From Trichosporon coremiiforme (lineage: Eukaryota > Basidiomycota > Tremellomycetes > Trichosporonales > Trichosporonaceae): a stretch of 64,000 bases of DNA. Under the pieces are notes generated by a model that was not told where the DNA came from, made no database searches, and saw only the letters and a program-made list of their open reading frames with translations. Each line of letters opens with the position of its first letter. The stretch's first letter is position 1. The translations under genes were made by a program, and so were the position numbers. The DNA is taken from NCBI GenBank assembly GCA_039545355.1, contig BCJJ01000048.1, forward strand, positions 19,536 to 83,535, read 5' to 3'. Below, piece by piece: positions 43,501-55,367 of this stretch.

Positions 43501-45106
43501 CTCAAAGTCGGCGAGCTTGGCGTCGTAGCCCTTCTGGAGATCCTCAATCTGAGCGAGATGATGGGCGTTGCGCTCCTGCTCCTCGGTGAGCTGCGCGTTG
43601 AGCTGGTCGATGGCCTTGGTCGTAATCTCGATGTTGCTCTGGAGCGTGTGCATGTGGTACTGCCACAGGAGCGACTTCTTGCGAGTGAGCTCGTTGGTGT
43701 CGCGGAGGTAGTCCTCGGCCTCGCGCTTCTTGTCCTCGAGCGTAGCCTTCTCGCGCTCCACAACACGGAGTCGGTTCATCTTCTCACCGCGCTCCTCGTT
43801 CAGACCCTCGACCTCCTCGGACGCCTGCTCGATGGCTTCCTTATACTTGGCAGTACCGATAATATCCTCCAAGTACTCGAGAAGACCATCCTCGTGCTCG
43901 TTCTGCGCCTTCGGCTTCATGAGAGCGATCGACTCGACCTCACCCTGGAGAATCAGGAAACGGTTGTGGTCGAGGTCGATGCCCTTGCCCTTCAAGAGCG
44001 TTGTGATCTCCTTGTGCGTGCTCGTCTTGTCGTTGATCGTGTACGTCGACGAGTTGTTGCGGAACGCAGTGCGCTTGACGACCAGCTGCGAGTTGGGCAC
44101 GACGAGATAGTTGTCCATACCGGGCTAATGTCAGCACTGCCTGACCAAAGTCACTCACCAGGTCCACAATCTCCTTGAACCAAACTTCGACGGAGCAGTT
44201 TGAAAGGCCCTCCTTGCCTGCAGAGTTGTGGATCAGCTCGCTGAGCTTGCCCTGACGCATCTTGCTCGCACGGAAACCGAACACAAAGAGCAGCGCATCG
44301 ATCGTGTTACTCTTGCCGCTACCGTTGGGTCCGACAATCGCAGAGAACGACTTGTGGAAGGGTCCAATCTCCTGGCGGCCGGCGTACGACTTGAAGTCGT
44401 TCAGGACGAGCTTGTGGATGACGAGTCGAGGCTTGGGCGGGGCTGCGGCAGGAGCAGCCGGAGTGGCGAGGCTGGGAAGCGGGACAGCGCGGATGGGCGT
44501 CTTCGGCGGTAATAATTCGCGAGGAATGTCAGGCGAAGACTGGGGCGACGCTCGACGAGCGTTGCCATCATCGCGTCCCTTTCCCTTTGGAGTCTGCGGG
44601 GCCCTCGGCGTACGCATGTTCTCATCGTTGTCGTTTTCTGAATCGAGTTCGGGCGTCGCGCGCTCGCTGAGCGAGTCGGGAGGTGGCGTCGGCAGCGAGT
44701 GATAGGTCGAAGGAGTCTGCGTAATGGATGATCTTGATCGCGCTGACGGAGCAGTGACATAGCTCTCCAGGTCCTCCTCCGATGACGAATCCGACTCGAC
44801 CACCCGCTTCTTCTTGGACTTCGCCGCTGCCTTGGCCTCCTCCGGCTCGGGCGAGGGGATGTTGCCGCTGACGCGAGTACTCCGCCTCAGCGGGGCTCGA
44901 GAAACTGGAGCCTTCTTCTTAACAACGGTGCTCGGCTTCGGGAGATCCTCCTCGCTCTCACTGTCCTCGCCGGGGAATCCGCCATGCGAAGCTTCGGAAC
45001 GGACAGGGGACAGCACTGCAGCGGATGCTCGTGACCGGGTCGAACGTGTCGAGGTGGATGTCCTGGGTGCGGTCTCGGCGGACCGCGTTGTTCTCCTCGG
45101 CGGCAT
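40522..45106 (-). CDS. SMC4: Condensin subunit SMC4
   Basis: Core ATPase of condensin, paired with SMC2, acting in mitotic chromosome compaction. Two exons (44159-45106 and 40522-44124, one 34-nt intron) give 1516 aa, slightly longer than yeast Smc4. Order: basic/acidic disordered N-tail to about residue 230, Walker A GPNGSGKSN (about 260), coiled coil, SMC hinge with GRIKGFHGRLGDLGVID (about 767), return coil, signature LSGGEKTLASLAL (about 1380), Walker B PLYFMDEIDAALDF and IVISLRNDMFELA, then an Ala/Thr/Pro-rich tail. An aspartate/glutamate-rich insert lies near residue 1210 in the second coil. Divergent from the transportin gene. Confidence 0.97.
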
Positions 45107-46263
45107 GGTGGATGGGGTCGGTGCGGTGTATGTCAGTGGCGCGTCTGGTCGGCCAGTTGTTTGTTGTTGTTGATGACAACAACAGAAAGCACACGCGAGA
45201 TGGTGCCTGGCGGGGATGGGGGATAATTCCGCGAGTGGCAGTAGGCACGTGGGTTGGAGGATTTGCGTCCGCTAGTGGACCTGGCGCGCCTACGATACGC
45301 TTAAATGTGGAGGAACGGTGTGCCGGCTACTGCTAGCGTACCTGAGTGCGAGGTGTGCAGAGATCCTGGATGGTGACCGCTGGATGTCCGGAGTCGGCGA
45401 GTGCGAAGTGCGGCGTCCCGCTGCCGATAGGCTGCTAGGCTGGAGCATGGAGCATGATGTAGTAGTGTGACGACCCTGCCCTGTGATAGCATGCCACCAA
45501 CAGCCGTTAGCGCAGATCGCACAAGATCAGACCCGCCCACGATGGACAGCGAAGGACACGGACTACTGCACAGTCCTGCACGTCTTGCCGTCTCGCCTGC
45601 TTGCATGGGCTGCACTCGTCTGACCGTAGGAACCCCAGGTGCACAGGTATGGGAATCATCGCTTTGAAACCGCTCGACTGCAGCCCACCAAGAAGCTCGA
45701 AGCTCGACGGCCACTTCTCAGGCATGCCTGAATTGGATGCCGCCTTCCCCGCTCCTCGCCAGCAAACAAACTTCGTCTGCATCTCATGGAGCATGCATGC
45801 TGAATTCTACACCCTGCATACCGAATACAGTTCTGAGATGGGAGTCGTTCATGCATGACGCTGCTCCAACAGAGGAAGGGTGATGGTGCCACAAGACTCT
45901 ATTCGCCGCCGCTGAATGGAGTGGCGGGAGCAAAATAACTTCTGCCCAGGCAGGTCTGCACCCTGGACCATGCCAGCCAGGCCAGCGCAGGCAGCGCCCG
46001 CGCCAGCGCCAGCCTAACCGCGGCGACGACCAACAGCTCAGCTCAACCACTGGCCAGAGACAAAGACCGTCCATCTGTCCTACACCTCCAACTCCTCTCT
46101 CGACCCTCCTTTGCCTCGCCATCCCCGATCCGCCTTGGCCATTCTCTTGCTTCCTTCGTGCTTGGTCTTCTCACGAACAGAGCCCGGTCCAGGTTCAACG
46201 TAGCCATCGGCTCTCTCTTTCCTTCGCTTCCTTTCCAACTCGACCTCCAAGACAACTTTCAAG
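45107..46263. promoter_or_regulatory. Divergent intergenic region SMC4/transportin
   Basis: 1157 bp containing both promoters. The ~200 bp before 46264 are CT-rich on the plus strand. Open frames here are short and unsupported. Confidence 0.5.
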
Positions 46264-49134
46264 ATGAGTTGGCAGCCTGCCCAGGAAGGCCTCAACGAGG
46301 TCCTGAAGATGCTTCGGGACTCGATGAGCGCCGACACCGCCACCCAGAGGGCCGTCACCACTGTAAGTCCTGCTGCCCGCCGCCGTGCATCGCATAATTT
46401 GCTGACAATCACCAGCGTCTTGAGGAACTTCGTCATGTCCCCGACTTCCTCGCCTACCTCTCGCACGTCCTTGTGCATGCCACCAACGAGGATGCTGGCC
46501 ACCGTGTCATCGCTGGTCTTTTACTGAAAAACGCTCTGATCCAGCGTCATGGACCGGCGTCGACTGAGGCCGACGCCCGCGCCATGGCCTACGTCAAGAG
46601 CACGGTCTTGCTCGGACTGGGAGAGTCCAACGAGAAGGTCCGACACACTGCCGGCACCACCATCATGGCCATCCTGTACAACGAGGACACTGGAGCTTGG
46701 CCCGAGGCCCTCGACGCGCTCACCAAGGGCATGGGCTCGCAGGACGCCAACCTTGTTGACGTGAGTGTTGATGTGGGTCGAGCGACCGTGACTAACGTGA
46801 CAGGGTGTTTTCAACACTTTCCAAAAGCTCTCCGAGGACTGCCCTCACCGTCTGGACATGACCGTCTCTGGCGCGAACCTCCTTGACCACCTCGTTCCCC
46901 AGTTCATCGCCTTTGCCGGCCACTCCGACCCCAAGATCCGTCTGTACGCTCTCGAGACTCTGCAGTCGCTTTCTGCTCTCCGGATACCCTCCATCAATGC
47001 CAACATTGATGCCTACCTGCAGGCTCTGTTCCAGCGTGCTTCCGACCCGTCGGCGGACATCCGCCGCACCGTCTGTGCCGCGCTTGGTCTCATTCTCGGC
47101 AGCCGCCCCGACAAGCTCGTGCCGGAGATGAAGAACGTTGTCGACTACATCGCCTACTGCACGACAGACTCGGACGAGACTGTCGCCCTGGAGGCTTGCG
47201 AGTTCTGGCTCACGTTCGCTGAGGACCCCAACCTCAAGGAGCAGCTTCGCCCGTACCTCGGCAAGGTCGCTCCCCTTCTTCTCGAGGGAATGAAGTACTC
47301 GGACATTGACCTGCTGTACCTGGACAATGATGACGAGGACGAGGCGGTCCCCGACAAGGAGACCGACATCAAGCCCCGTGCTTATGGCGGCAAGTCTCAC
47401 GGTGCCCACGAGACCAACGAAGCTTCGGCTTCGGGCGGCGGTGCCGGCAAGTCGCGTGAGGCTGCTGACCGTGCCCTCGACGATGACGATGAGGACGACG
47501 ACGATGACTTTGATGACGACGACGAGGACGGAGCTGCCGAGTGGAACATCCGCAAGTGTTCCGCCGCTGCTCTTGACGTCATGGCTGTCTCCTTCGCCAA
47601 CGACCTCCTCGAGATCCTTCTTCCGTACCTGAAGGAGCGTCTCTTCCACGACGACTGGCGCTACAGGGAGTCCGGCATCCTTGCGCTCGGTGCGATCGCC
47701 GAGGGCTGCATCAACGGTCTCGAGCCCCACCTGTCGCAGCTTGTGCCCTGGCTCATCACTGCCCTCAAGGACAAGAAGGCTCTCGTTCGCTCGATCACCT
47801 GCTGGACTCTTGGTCGTTACTCGGCCTGGATCGTCGCCGTCTCTGCCCAGGACAAGCAGACATTCTTCATCCCGACCATGGAGGGTCTCCTGCAGATGGT
47901 CCTTGACGCTAACAAGCGTGTTCAGGAAGCTGGATGCTCCGCCTTCGCGACCCTCGAGGAGGAGGCTGGTGGCGAGCTCGTTCCTTTCCTCGAGCCCATC
48001 CTGCGCAACCTCACCTACGCGTTCAGCAAGTACCAGCAGAAGAACCTGCTCATCCTTTACGACGCTATGGGAACCCTTGCCGACTCGGTCATGGGCGCTC
48101 TCGGCACTCCCCAGTACATGGAGATCCTGATGCCCCCTCTCATCGAGAAGTGGATGTCGCTCAGCGACTCGGACCCCGACCTCGTGCCGCTCCTCGAGTG
48201 TCTCTCGTCGGTTACGCTCGCCGCCGGCAAGGCGTTCGGCCCCTACGCCCAGCCCGTCTACCAGCGCTGCATCCAGATCATTCACCAGTCTCTCATGCAG
48301 TGGGACGCGTTCACCGCCAGCCCTGACACCGTCGAGGAGCCCGACCGCACCTTCATTGTTGTCGCCCTCGACCTCCTGTCTGGTCTCGCCCAGGGTCTCG
48401 CGGACGAGATGCCTTCTCTCATTGCTAGCGCCGAGCCGCCTCTTCTCCAGCTCGTTGCCATGTGCCTGAACCACTTTGAGCCGCCCGTCCGCCAGTCGGC
48501 CCATGCTCTTCTCGGTGACATGGCCATGACCTGCTTCCCCCTGCTTCGCCCCCACGTGCCCCAGCTCATGCCCGCTATCATCGAGCAGATCACGCCAGAG
48601 CCGCCTACCGAGTGCATCTCCGTGTGCAACAACGCCGCGTGGGCCGCCGGTGAGATTGCGATCCAGTACAAGGGCGACGCCTCGCCGATTGAGCCGTTCG
48701 TCGACGACCTCATCAAGCGTCTCATCCCCATCCTCCTCAACAGCAAGTCGCCCAAGTCGCTCTCGGAGAACGCTGCCGTTACCATCGGTCGTCTCGGTCT
48801 CGTTTGCCCGAGCCTCGTCGCTCCCCACCTCGGCACCTTCGCCCAGGCGTGGTGCATCGCCCTCTGGGAGATCAAGGACAACGACGAGAAGGACTCTGCT
48901 TTCCGCGGCTTCTGCATGCTCATCGGTGCCAACCCGCAGGGACTCGAGTCGAGCTTCGTTTGGTTCTGTAACGCCGTGTGCAAGTGGCAGCACCCGTCGC
49001 GCGAGCTGGACAACATGTTCCGCCAGATTCTGCAGGCGTTCAAGGCTCAGCTGGGAGATGAGGGATGGAACGCGCAGGTCGCTGCGTTCCCGTCCGTGAT
49101 CCGAGACCGTCTTCGTGAGCGTTACCAGGTGTAA
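46264..49134 (+). CDS. KAP104: Transportin (importin-beta family, Kap104/TNPO1 type)
   Basis: Nuclear import receptor for PY-NLS cargo such as hnRNP-type RNA-binding proteins. Exons 46264-46362, 46416-46760 and 46804-49134 give 924 aa of HEAT repeats. The start SWQPAQEGLNEVLKMLRDS matches the transportin opening. The H8 acidic loop is at about residues 370-385 (ALDDDDEDDDDDFDDDDED) and is preceded by VPDKETDIKPR, a transportin hallmark, and followed by EWNIRKCSAAALDVMA. The C-terminal repeats end LRERYQV. The two introns are 53 and 43 nt with CTGAC/CTAAC branch sites. Confidence 0.95.
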
Positions 49135-49602
49135 GCAGCCACTGCTTGCTCCTTGTACTTTATGATTGTCCGTGTCCTCACATGCCGACTGTCCCTTGTT
49201 GGGCCCGGTCGGCCCTGTTACCCGCGCCGCTATACCCCACTTTAGATTAGGCCATCAAGCATCTATACCATTCCATACATTTTTCCGCCTCTGTCTGTTG
49301 TTGTTTAGAACGACAGCCAGATCGAGCTCCATATTACGTAGAACTCATGCGGACTCCTTAGTCCGCTCATCCCAATACAGCATCAAACCTCCTCGTTACG
49401 GCGCGAGGCCTTTCATAGCAGCCCCCACCCGTCCATAGCATTTCCCGAGTTCCCTACGATGTCAGTGTGAATGAAGTCATGATGAAGCCAGCAATCGCCA
49501 CGACGGATGCAATTTTGTTTTGACTTTGCCACTGACATCTCTCGTCATGAGCGCTCCTCCACCTTTGGCTCACTGCATCCACCCACCCACCCATCAGCAA
49601 AG
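49135..49602. other. Intergenic region between transportin and WDR70 genes
   Basis: 468 bp, tail to head. 3' UTR of transportin then the WDR70 promoter. No further feature seen. Confidence 0.5.
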
Positions 49603-51535
49603 ATGGAGGACTTTGGCCTCCCCATGAGCTTCGGCAAGAAGGCCAAGGGGCCTTCCGCCAAGGCGCGCACCAAGACGGTACAGGCGAACGTTGCGCAGAC
49701 GAAGCGCGAGGCGCCCGTCGTCGTGAGTTGCGGCGCACTCGATGTAACTGACTACCAGGCGCCGCTCGAGAAGCCGAAGGAGGAAGCTGCAAAAGAGGAA
49801 AGTGACGAGGAGATTGGTCCCATGCCTCCATCGTCGAAACGGAAAGCAGATGAGGACAGCGACTCGGACGCCGACCTCGAGGAGGACGAGGACCGGACAC
49901 CAGTGACGCACGAGATCGTGCTGAAGGACCACACCAAGGTATGCTTCACTTTGCTTCTCGTCAGCTGACCTCAGCCCGTCAGTGCCGTAGCCGTTGACCC
50001 CTCTGGCGCACGCGTGGCGACCGGAAGCTACGACTACGACTGCAAGCTGTGGGACTTTGGAGGCATGGATGCGCGCCTGCGCCCGTTCAAGAGTTTTGAG
50101 CCGAACGGGTCGTACTTTGTCCGCGACCTCAGCTACTCGCCCGACGGCAAGCATCTGCTCGCCGTCAGTGGAACGTTCTACCCCAAGGTCTTCAGCCGCG
50201 ATGGTGACGACCAGAAGGAGTTTATGAAGGGAGACGTGTACATTCGTGACATGAAGACGACCAAGTGAGTCATGCGAGCTGGGGGGCGGAGGAGTCGTAG
50301 CCGCCAGGCTATAACTCCGAGCGTCCATCGGACCTACCAGCTGGTCAAGAGTTACGTTAAGCTGACGATCAGGGGTCACACAGCCGAGATCAATGCGGGC
50401 CAGTGGCATCCGCACGACCGCGACCTCTTCCTGACGGCGAGCAACGACTCGACGCTGCGGATATGGGACGTGAACGACCGCAGCAAGCAGAAGCAGGTGA
50501 TCGTCGTGCGCTCCAAGGAGCGCGGGAACAAGACGCACGTCACGTCGTGTGCGTGGTCGCCTGACGGCTCGCTCATCGCTGCCGGTAAGCTGCGACGGTT
50601 GCTTCAAAAGCTAACCCCAGGCTGTCTCGATGGCACGATCCATGTGTGGAAGACGGCGTCGAACCTCGCGCGGCCGGACCGGAGCTCGGAGACGGCGCAC
50701 GAGAAGGGACAGGAAATCACGGGCGTCGCGTTCTCTCCCGACGGGAAGAAGCTCGTCTCGCGCAGCATGGACGAGACTGTCAAGCGTGAGCTGCGAATGC
50801 CCCTTGCTGAACTGACCCCAGTGTGGGACCCGAAGTCGCCGCGAAAGCCGCTCGCCATCGCCGAGGGCATTGCGTGCCGGTACAGCGAAACGAACGTCTC
50901 CTTCTCCCCCGACGGCAAGTACGTGCTGGTCGGCACGGCCATCGACCCGCGCGACGAGAACGCAGTGGGCGAGATCCTCTTCCTCTCCTCCGAGGACCTG
51001 AAGATTGTGCGCCGTGTGCCAATCGCGAAAGCGAGCGTGATCAAGGTTCTCTGGCACTCGCGCATCAACCAGGTCTTCTGCACCCTGTCCAACGGGCAGG
51101 TGTACGTGCTCTACTCCCCGCAGGCCAGTATCCACGGCGCGCTCCTGCCTCTGGCGAAGATGCCGCGCACGGGGCCGAGGGACATGAGCTTCACGACGGC
51201 GGACCTGACGCCCGTCGTGTTCACGCCCGATGCGCACGGCGGCATCCACAGCGCGTACGGGCACAGTCTGAATCAGCAGCAAAAGGCCGCGAAGCGGTTC
51301 AAGCCGACCGAGCCCGTTTCGGGCGTGGGACGCGGCGGCCGCGTCGGCGCCAGTGCGACGGCTGGATTCGTGCAGGACGTGTTCAAGCGCCGTCTCGAGC
51401 CGACCGAGGATGTGAGTGACACTAGCTTGGGGATTGAGCTGACGACAGCCGCGAGAGGCGCTGCTCAAATACGCGAGCGAGGAGGAGAAGAAGAAGCTCC
51501 AGGCGGCAAGGGAGAAGGAACAGGACCAGAACTAG
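49603..51535 (+). CDS. WDR70: WD40-repeat protein, WDR70 homologue
   Basis: Seven exons (49603-49722, 49759-49938, 49975-50264, 50373-50584, 50621-50785, 50822-51411, 51449-51535) give 547 aa. A charged N-terminus opens MEDFGLPMSFGKKAKG. The WD40 propeller starts at HEIVLKDHTK and PVSAVAVDPSGARVATGSYD with YDCKLWDFGGMDARLRPFKS, the sequence that distinguishes WDR70 (gastrulation-defective-1) from other WD proteins. The tail reads NQQQKAAKRFKPTEP and ends with a KASEEEKKKLQ-like helix. Homologues act with CRL4 ubiquitin ligase in histone H2B ubiquitylation and DNA repair. All six introns carry a CTGAC/CTAAC branch close to the acceptor. Confidence 0.93.
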
Positions 51536-51639
51536 AGCATAGAACGGATGTATCAGTAGCTATACCAGGCAGTCACGGAGTGCAACGATGCAACAGTGTC
51601 GGCGTCATGCAGCACTCGCTGTGAAACTGTGCACGCGGA

Positions 51640-51680
51640 GGTGAGACCGGTGAGACCAGTGAGACCCAGTGAGACCTAGC
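51640..51680. repeat. Short gtgagaccagt repeat
   Basis: Four imperfect copies of a 9-10-bp unit. The same 16-mer gtgagaccagtgagac also occurs at 23119-23134. Confidence 0.75.
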
Positions 51681-52434
51681 AGTCAACGGAGTCAGCGGCG
51701 TCCAGCGGAGTCACGAGATACCCTAGACACCCCCTCCAGATTCGAGCCACCATATATGTGACGAGGGTGCCTCTGACGCAGCGGTGCCACCAGCTGGCAT
51801 ACTGCAGAGTTAAGCTCCAGGACGCAGATCGCATGTCCCATACCCCGCGCTGATACACTCCGTACTGCATTGCTCCGAGCTCGCTTCCCCCGTACTCAGG
51901 CACCGGCGTCCCCCGGTATCTGCCCATGCTGGACTAGTGATGCGCCACCCAGACTCCAAACCACTCCGACCCGGTTCCCAGCGCCACGGCAGCAGGTACG
52001 CAGCAGGTACGCAGTTGTCGCGTTCAATTCACGCATGCATGCGCTATCGACAATGGGTACGTAGGCGGGTCCGGATTCGCCCCGTATCTACCGGTGCATG
52101 AGTGTACCCTTGTGCTGGTAAGGGGTTGACGTGATGTGGTGGATGTCACTCCAGCCAGAGACCCTTGTCACACCGCGTCTCGGGCAGGGCGGGGCTGAGC
52201 TGGCGCCGCCCAGAGACACGGCACAAGGCACGCCTGGCCCCGCCTGGCCATGCTGCCCAACGAGCGGCCACCGCTGAATTAGATTACGCTTTCACAACCC
52301 TGGTTTTCTCACGTACTGGTTCGTCGTACCACCAGCCCTCTCCAGTCACGAATGCTGCACCTCCGGGCTTGCCGCCGGCCCACGCGTGAGCGGGGGTGAG
52401 AGGGTGAGCGGACTGCTCCGAAGACCTCATGCAC

Positions 52435-52446
52435 GATATATAGAAG
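52435..52446 (+). promoter_or_regulatory. TATA-like element of the 52.5-kb gene
   Basis: GATATATAGAAG about 55-65 bp upstream of the ATG at 52499. Similar elements precede two other members of this array. Confidence 0.45.
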
Positions 52447-52498
52447 CTCTGGAGCGTGTGACTTCTTCATTATCGGAACCCATACACGACTGCAAGCC

Positions 52499-52761
52499 AT
52501 GGAGGCTTACCGGCTCACCTCGACGCCGCACGCGCCGCAACACTACACGCAAGACTACAGGGGTGCGGTGCAGACATACTCGACACACTGGGACTATCTC
52601 CACTGCCGCGGGGACGTCTACGGTCGGAATGTCGGGAGTGAGTTGCACAGGAGAGAGCGACGAGGATGCAGTTGAGCTGACAATGGACAGACCGCTGCTG
52701 TCCCTCGATCTACCAGAACGGCCATGTCTGGTGTCACTATTGCGGAGGGCTGATCGGGTGA
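52499..52761 (+). CDS. Four-cysteine domain protein, member A
   Basis: Exons 52499-52637 and 52691-52761 encode 69 aa. The N-terminal ~33 residues are hydrophilic (MEAYRLTSTPHAPQHYTQDY). The domain follows: C-x12-C-x11-C-x2-C, with CRGDVYGRNVGNRC then WCHYCG, and the chain stops three residues later. The 53-nt intron is phase 1 and splits the codon exactly two residues before the second Cys, as in all members of this array. There is no signal peptide, so an intracellular zinc-knuckle-like role is inferred. CRGD..G.NVG matches member E closely. An alternative donor at 52758 could extend the protein. Family not recognised. Confidence 0.7.
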
Positions 52762-53857
52762 CTCCTGCGAGAGCCGTTGCGGCCGCCAGTTCCTCCAGTT
52801 CTCATGGCTGCACCGGCATCGCCGACTACCACTCGACCTCCTCGTTCCTCTGGACAGCATGCACGACACGCACGGCACAAGCTCATAAAACGGAGACACA
52901 CGTAACCGATCCTCGACCACCCATCTCACATCTCACATCTCACTGCTCACCCACGACACGACCACGACCGAAAAAACGCACTTTAGACGAAACTATCAAA
53001 CCATCCCGAGCCCAGACTCTCATCCTACCAGGCTCCACAACCAAACCATACATATACGCACTTCCATTGTTCATCCTGTACCCATTCCCTCCAGTTGTAC
53101 AAAGATACGAGAAGGCGAGACGACACATCAGAAATGCACGATTCTGTCCGATCTGTCCCCTATCCCTCCACCCATGGCAATGAGAGGCCCTGCATTGAAT
53201 GGAAACACGAAACGCCCTGCAATCGAGCGAGCGATTGGCCAGTCGGACCCGACGATGGAGCAGCGCGCAGCGCGGCATACCGTCAACGCTTTGCACGGCT
53301 GATCGGCTCATTTCTGTACAGACATATCAAGTATTATATCAAGCATCGCCAGACTCACCACTGCGAGACCACGTACGAGCGGAAGGGTCGGCGCCGCAAA
53401 TGCATCCCTCCTGCACCAGTCCGTCTCCTGTCCGAGGATCTTCCGAGTCCACTACTGTCGAAACGATCAGCGCAGCGGCCAGAGGATACACTGGATAAGC
53501 GGTTTCGGGACGACTAATGGCGCTTTCTGGGACTGATAGCACGGAGGCTAGAGCTGGAGACGGGCAAGCACGCCGTCTCACTGCAATGTTGGACGCTGAT
53601 ATTGAGCTGCGCCTGCTTACGTCGAGAACTCACAGCACTCACCTTCAGCTTGACAGTGACGGCATCCCTCACGCGACCTTCCTCCCATCGACGCGCGACT
53701 GACGAACATGCCGCCACCGCCGCATACATGTCGCCCACACGTTCTCTACCTCCCCGACAACAGCGAGACATCAGTCGTCCAACAACGCTCGCGGGCTCAC
53801 ACCGCTTTAGACTCGCCGAGGACTGTTCCAGTAAACTTATCCTTTCCTATCCCACTG
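52762..53857. other. Spacer between array members, 1.1 kb
   Basis: Contains several overlapping short open frames on both strands, none with family motifs. Promoter of the next ORF is presumed to lie here. Confidence 0.4.
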
Positions 53858-54526
53858 ATGCCTGGCCTCACCTGGGGCGCGCTGTACACCTCCTCCTGTA
53901 CCCGGTGTGGACGTCGCTACGGCCCATCGCGAAACTGTTGTGGCCAGACCTGGGCTGAGATTCGATACCGACCTCACTGTGCCCAGGACTGGACCTTGGG
54001 CTCCGGCGAGGGGATCAAGTTCCGCGTATCGCACGAGTTGCTGTTGAGGGAACCGACTCAGGCGGAAAAGCAGGAGGATCAGGCGAGGATGAAGCGGGCC
54101 GGAAGGGGGCAGTCTCGGCATCTCATCTCGCCCCCGTCCCATCACAAACGTCGAACCCGCGCCGAGAGTGGGAACACCTTCTCAGATCTAGACGGCGTAG
54201 CGACGGCGATGGGACCAGAAAGTCATGAGGACGTACCGGAACTTCTCCCCTCCGACCTTTGTCCCGCCTTCCGATCCGCCGTGGAACAGAGACGGCCCCT
54301 GGCGCCTGCTGGTCCATGTCTCCTCATCACTGGCGTGGCTCGAACGTTGTCTTGTGGGCAAGTTGCCGGACGACTTGAGAGAGAGAGGATGGAACTGCAG
54401 CGCCGGGACTTGAGGGCTCAGCATGCCGTGAGACTCTTGTCGCTGACGGGGGCTTGGCTTTGTGAACCAACCGTAGAAAGGGACGAGAAGGACGAGAGCG
54501 TGCGTACGCCTGAGGGCTGGGTATAG
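53858..54526 (+). CDS. Hypothetical protein with CxxCGRRYG knuckle, possible diverged array member
   Basis: A 222-codon intronless frame; the frame stays open upstream to an ATG at 53708. It opens MPGLTWGALYTSSCTRCGRR and continues YGPSRNCCGQTWAEIRYRPH followed by Cys. The W..L....C..CGR.[YF]G pattern resembles member C (RWSLRYRCIVCGRSFG), but the two upstream cysteines and the conserved intron are not found. The rest is charged and low in motifs (QAEKQEDQARMKRAGRGQ). It may be a diverged relative, or one exon of a gene I could not complete. On the same strand as the family genes. Confidence 0.4.
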   Translation: MPGLTWGALYTSSCTRCGRRYGPSRNCCGQTWAEIRYRPHCAQDWTLGSGEGIKFRVSHELLLREPTQAEKQEDQARMKRAGRGQSRHLISPPSHHKRRTRAESGNTFSDLDGVATAMGPESHEDVPELLPSDLCPAFRSAVEQRRPLAPAGPCLLITGVARTLSCGQVAGRLERERMELQRRDLRAQHAVRLLSLTGAWLCEPTVERDEKDESVRTPEGWV

Positions 54527-55367
54527 TCGATTGATGAAGATGCTGCTGATAGAGGAGATGCCGGGTCAATGGCGACGAGGGGAGGTCAAGGCAGGGAGAC
54601 ACAGGGGAAGAGGCGTGGAGTGCAGTCAATATCAGAACCATTAACTGACACAACACTGACGACTGCGCTGATACACCCTCGCACTGCGAGACTGATACCT
54701 CCCACCACGTCGTGGGCCATTCCATAGCAGCACAGCGCCCATTCGCACGACGCTCGCGTCCAGAGCCACCCCAATCGGTCAAGCCTGACCCGACCAGCGT
54801 ACCCAGGCTCCGAACTGAGACGACGCTGACCAACAAGTCCTTCTCCTCGCCTTGGCGTTGCACCGCGTTCGCCTCGCTATCTAAACGTCTCACAGCCTAG
54901 TGTGAGGTGACAGCGGCGCTACAGCCGAGCCCCGAGCTCTTTCGAGAGATACCCAAAGGCTGCACACCTCGCACACTCGCACACTCTGTGCTGCGACGCT
55001 TCCTCTGACGCAGGTTGCTCCAGGTCCCGTCTGGTCGGACGGAAGAGTTCGCACAGCATCTTGTGTGTCTCGCACGACTCTCTCGCGGCCTGTCTATGCC
55101 CCCGAGGTGTGCGGCTGAGGCCAGGAGTCAAGATATAAAAGCTGCACACTTCGCGTCCTTCCCTTCCCTTTTCAACATCCTCACAACTCGATATCGGGGT
55201 GCTCAGCCACCCTGGACTAGTCCTTCAGACCCTCTGGACTGCTCTCGACCTCATTTCAGCCCTTTGACAACGTCCCTTCCCTCTCCACGCTCAACGACAC
55301 CCTCCTCGCGACCACGCCTCTCTTCGACTCCCCGTCGACACACTCTGAGTCCCCAGCTGCCACCACG
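54527..55367. other. Spacer and promoter of the micro-exon gene
   Basis: 841 bp without a supported exon. A good TATA box lies at 55134-55141, and the last 200 bp are a CT/AC-rich presumed 5' UTR. Confidence 0.5.
55134..55141 (+). promoter_or_regulatory. TATA box of the micro-exon gene
   Basis: TATAAAAG, about 230 bp upstream of the ATG at 55368, leaving room for a long 5' UTR. Confidence 0.5.

Larger units (their letters stand above)
51536..52498. other. Intergenic region before the four-cysteine gene array
   Basis: 963 bp. A gtgagacc-type short repeat (51640-51680) lies just after the WDR70 stop. A TATA-like element is at 52435-52446. No exon is supported. Confidence 0.5.

Noticed and set aside
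46792..48993. 733-codon minus-strand frame opposite the transportin gene
   Set aside because: Antisense shadow; the plus strand encodes an intact HEAT-repeat importin with correct splice junctions.
51720..51760. Possible tRNA T-arm (attcgagcc)
   Set aside because: No matching acceptor stem or anticodon arm could be folded around it.
52386..53183. 265-codon plus-strand frame overlapping member A in another frame
   Set aside because: No family resemblance, low-complexity Thr/Ser/Arg translation, whereas the spliced overlapping frame gives the conserved four-cysteine domain.
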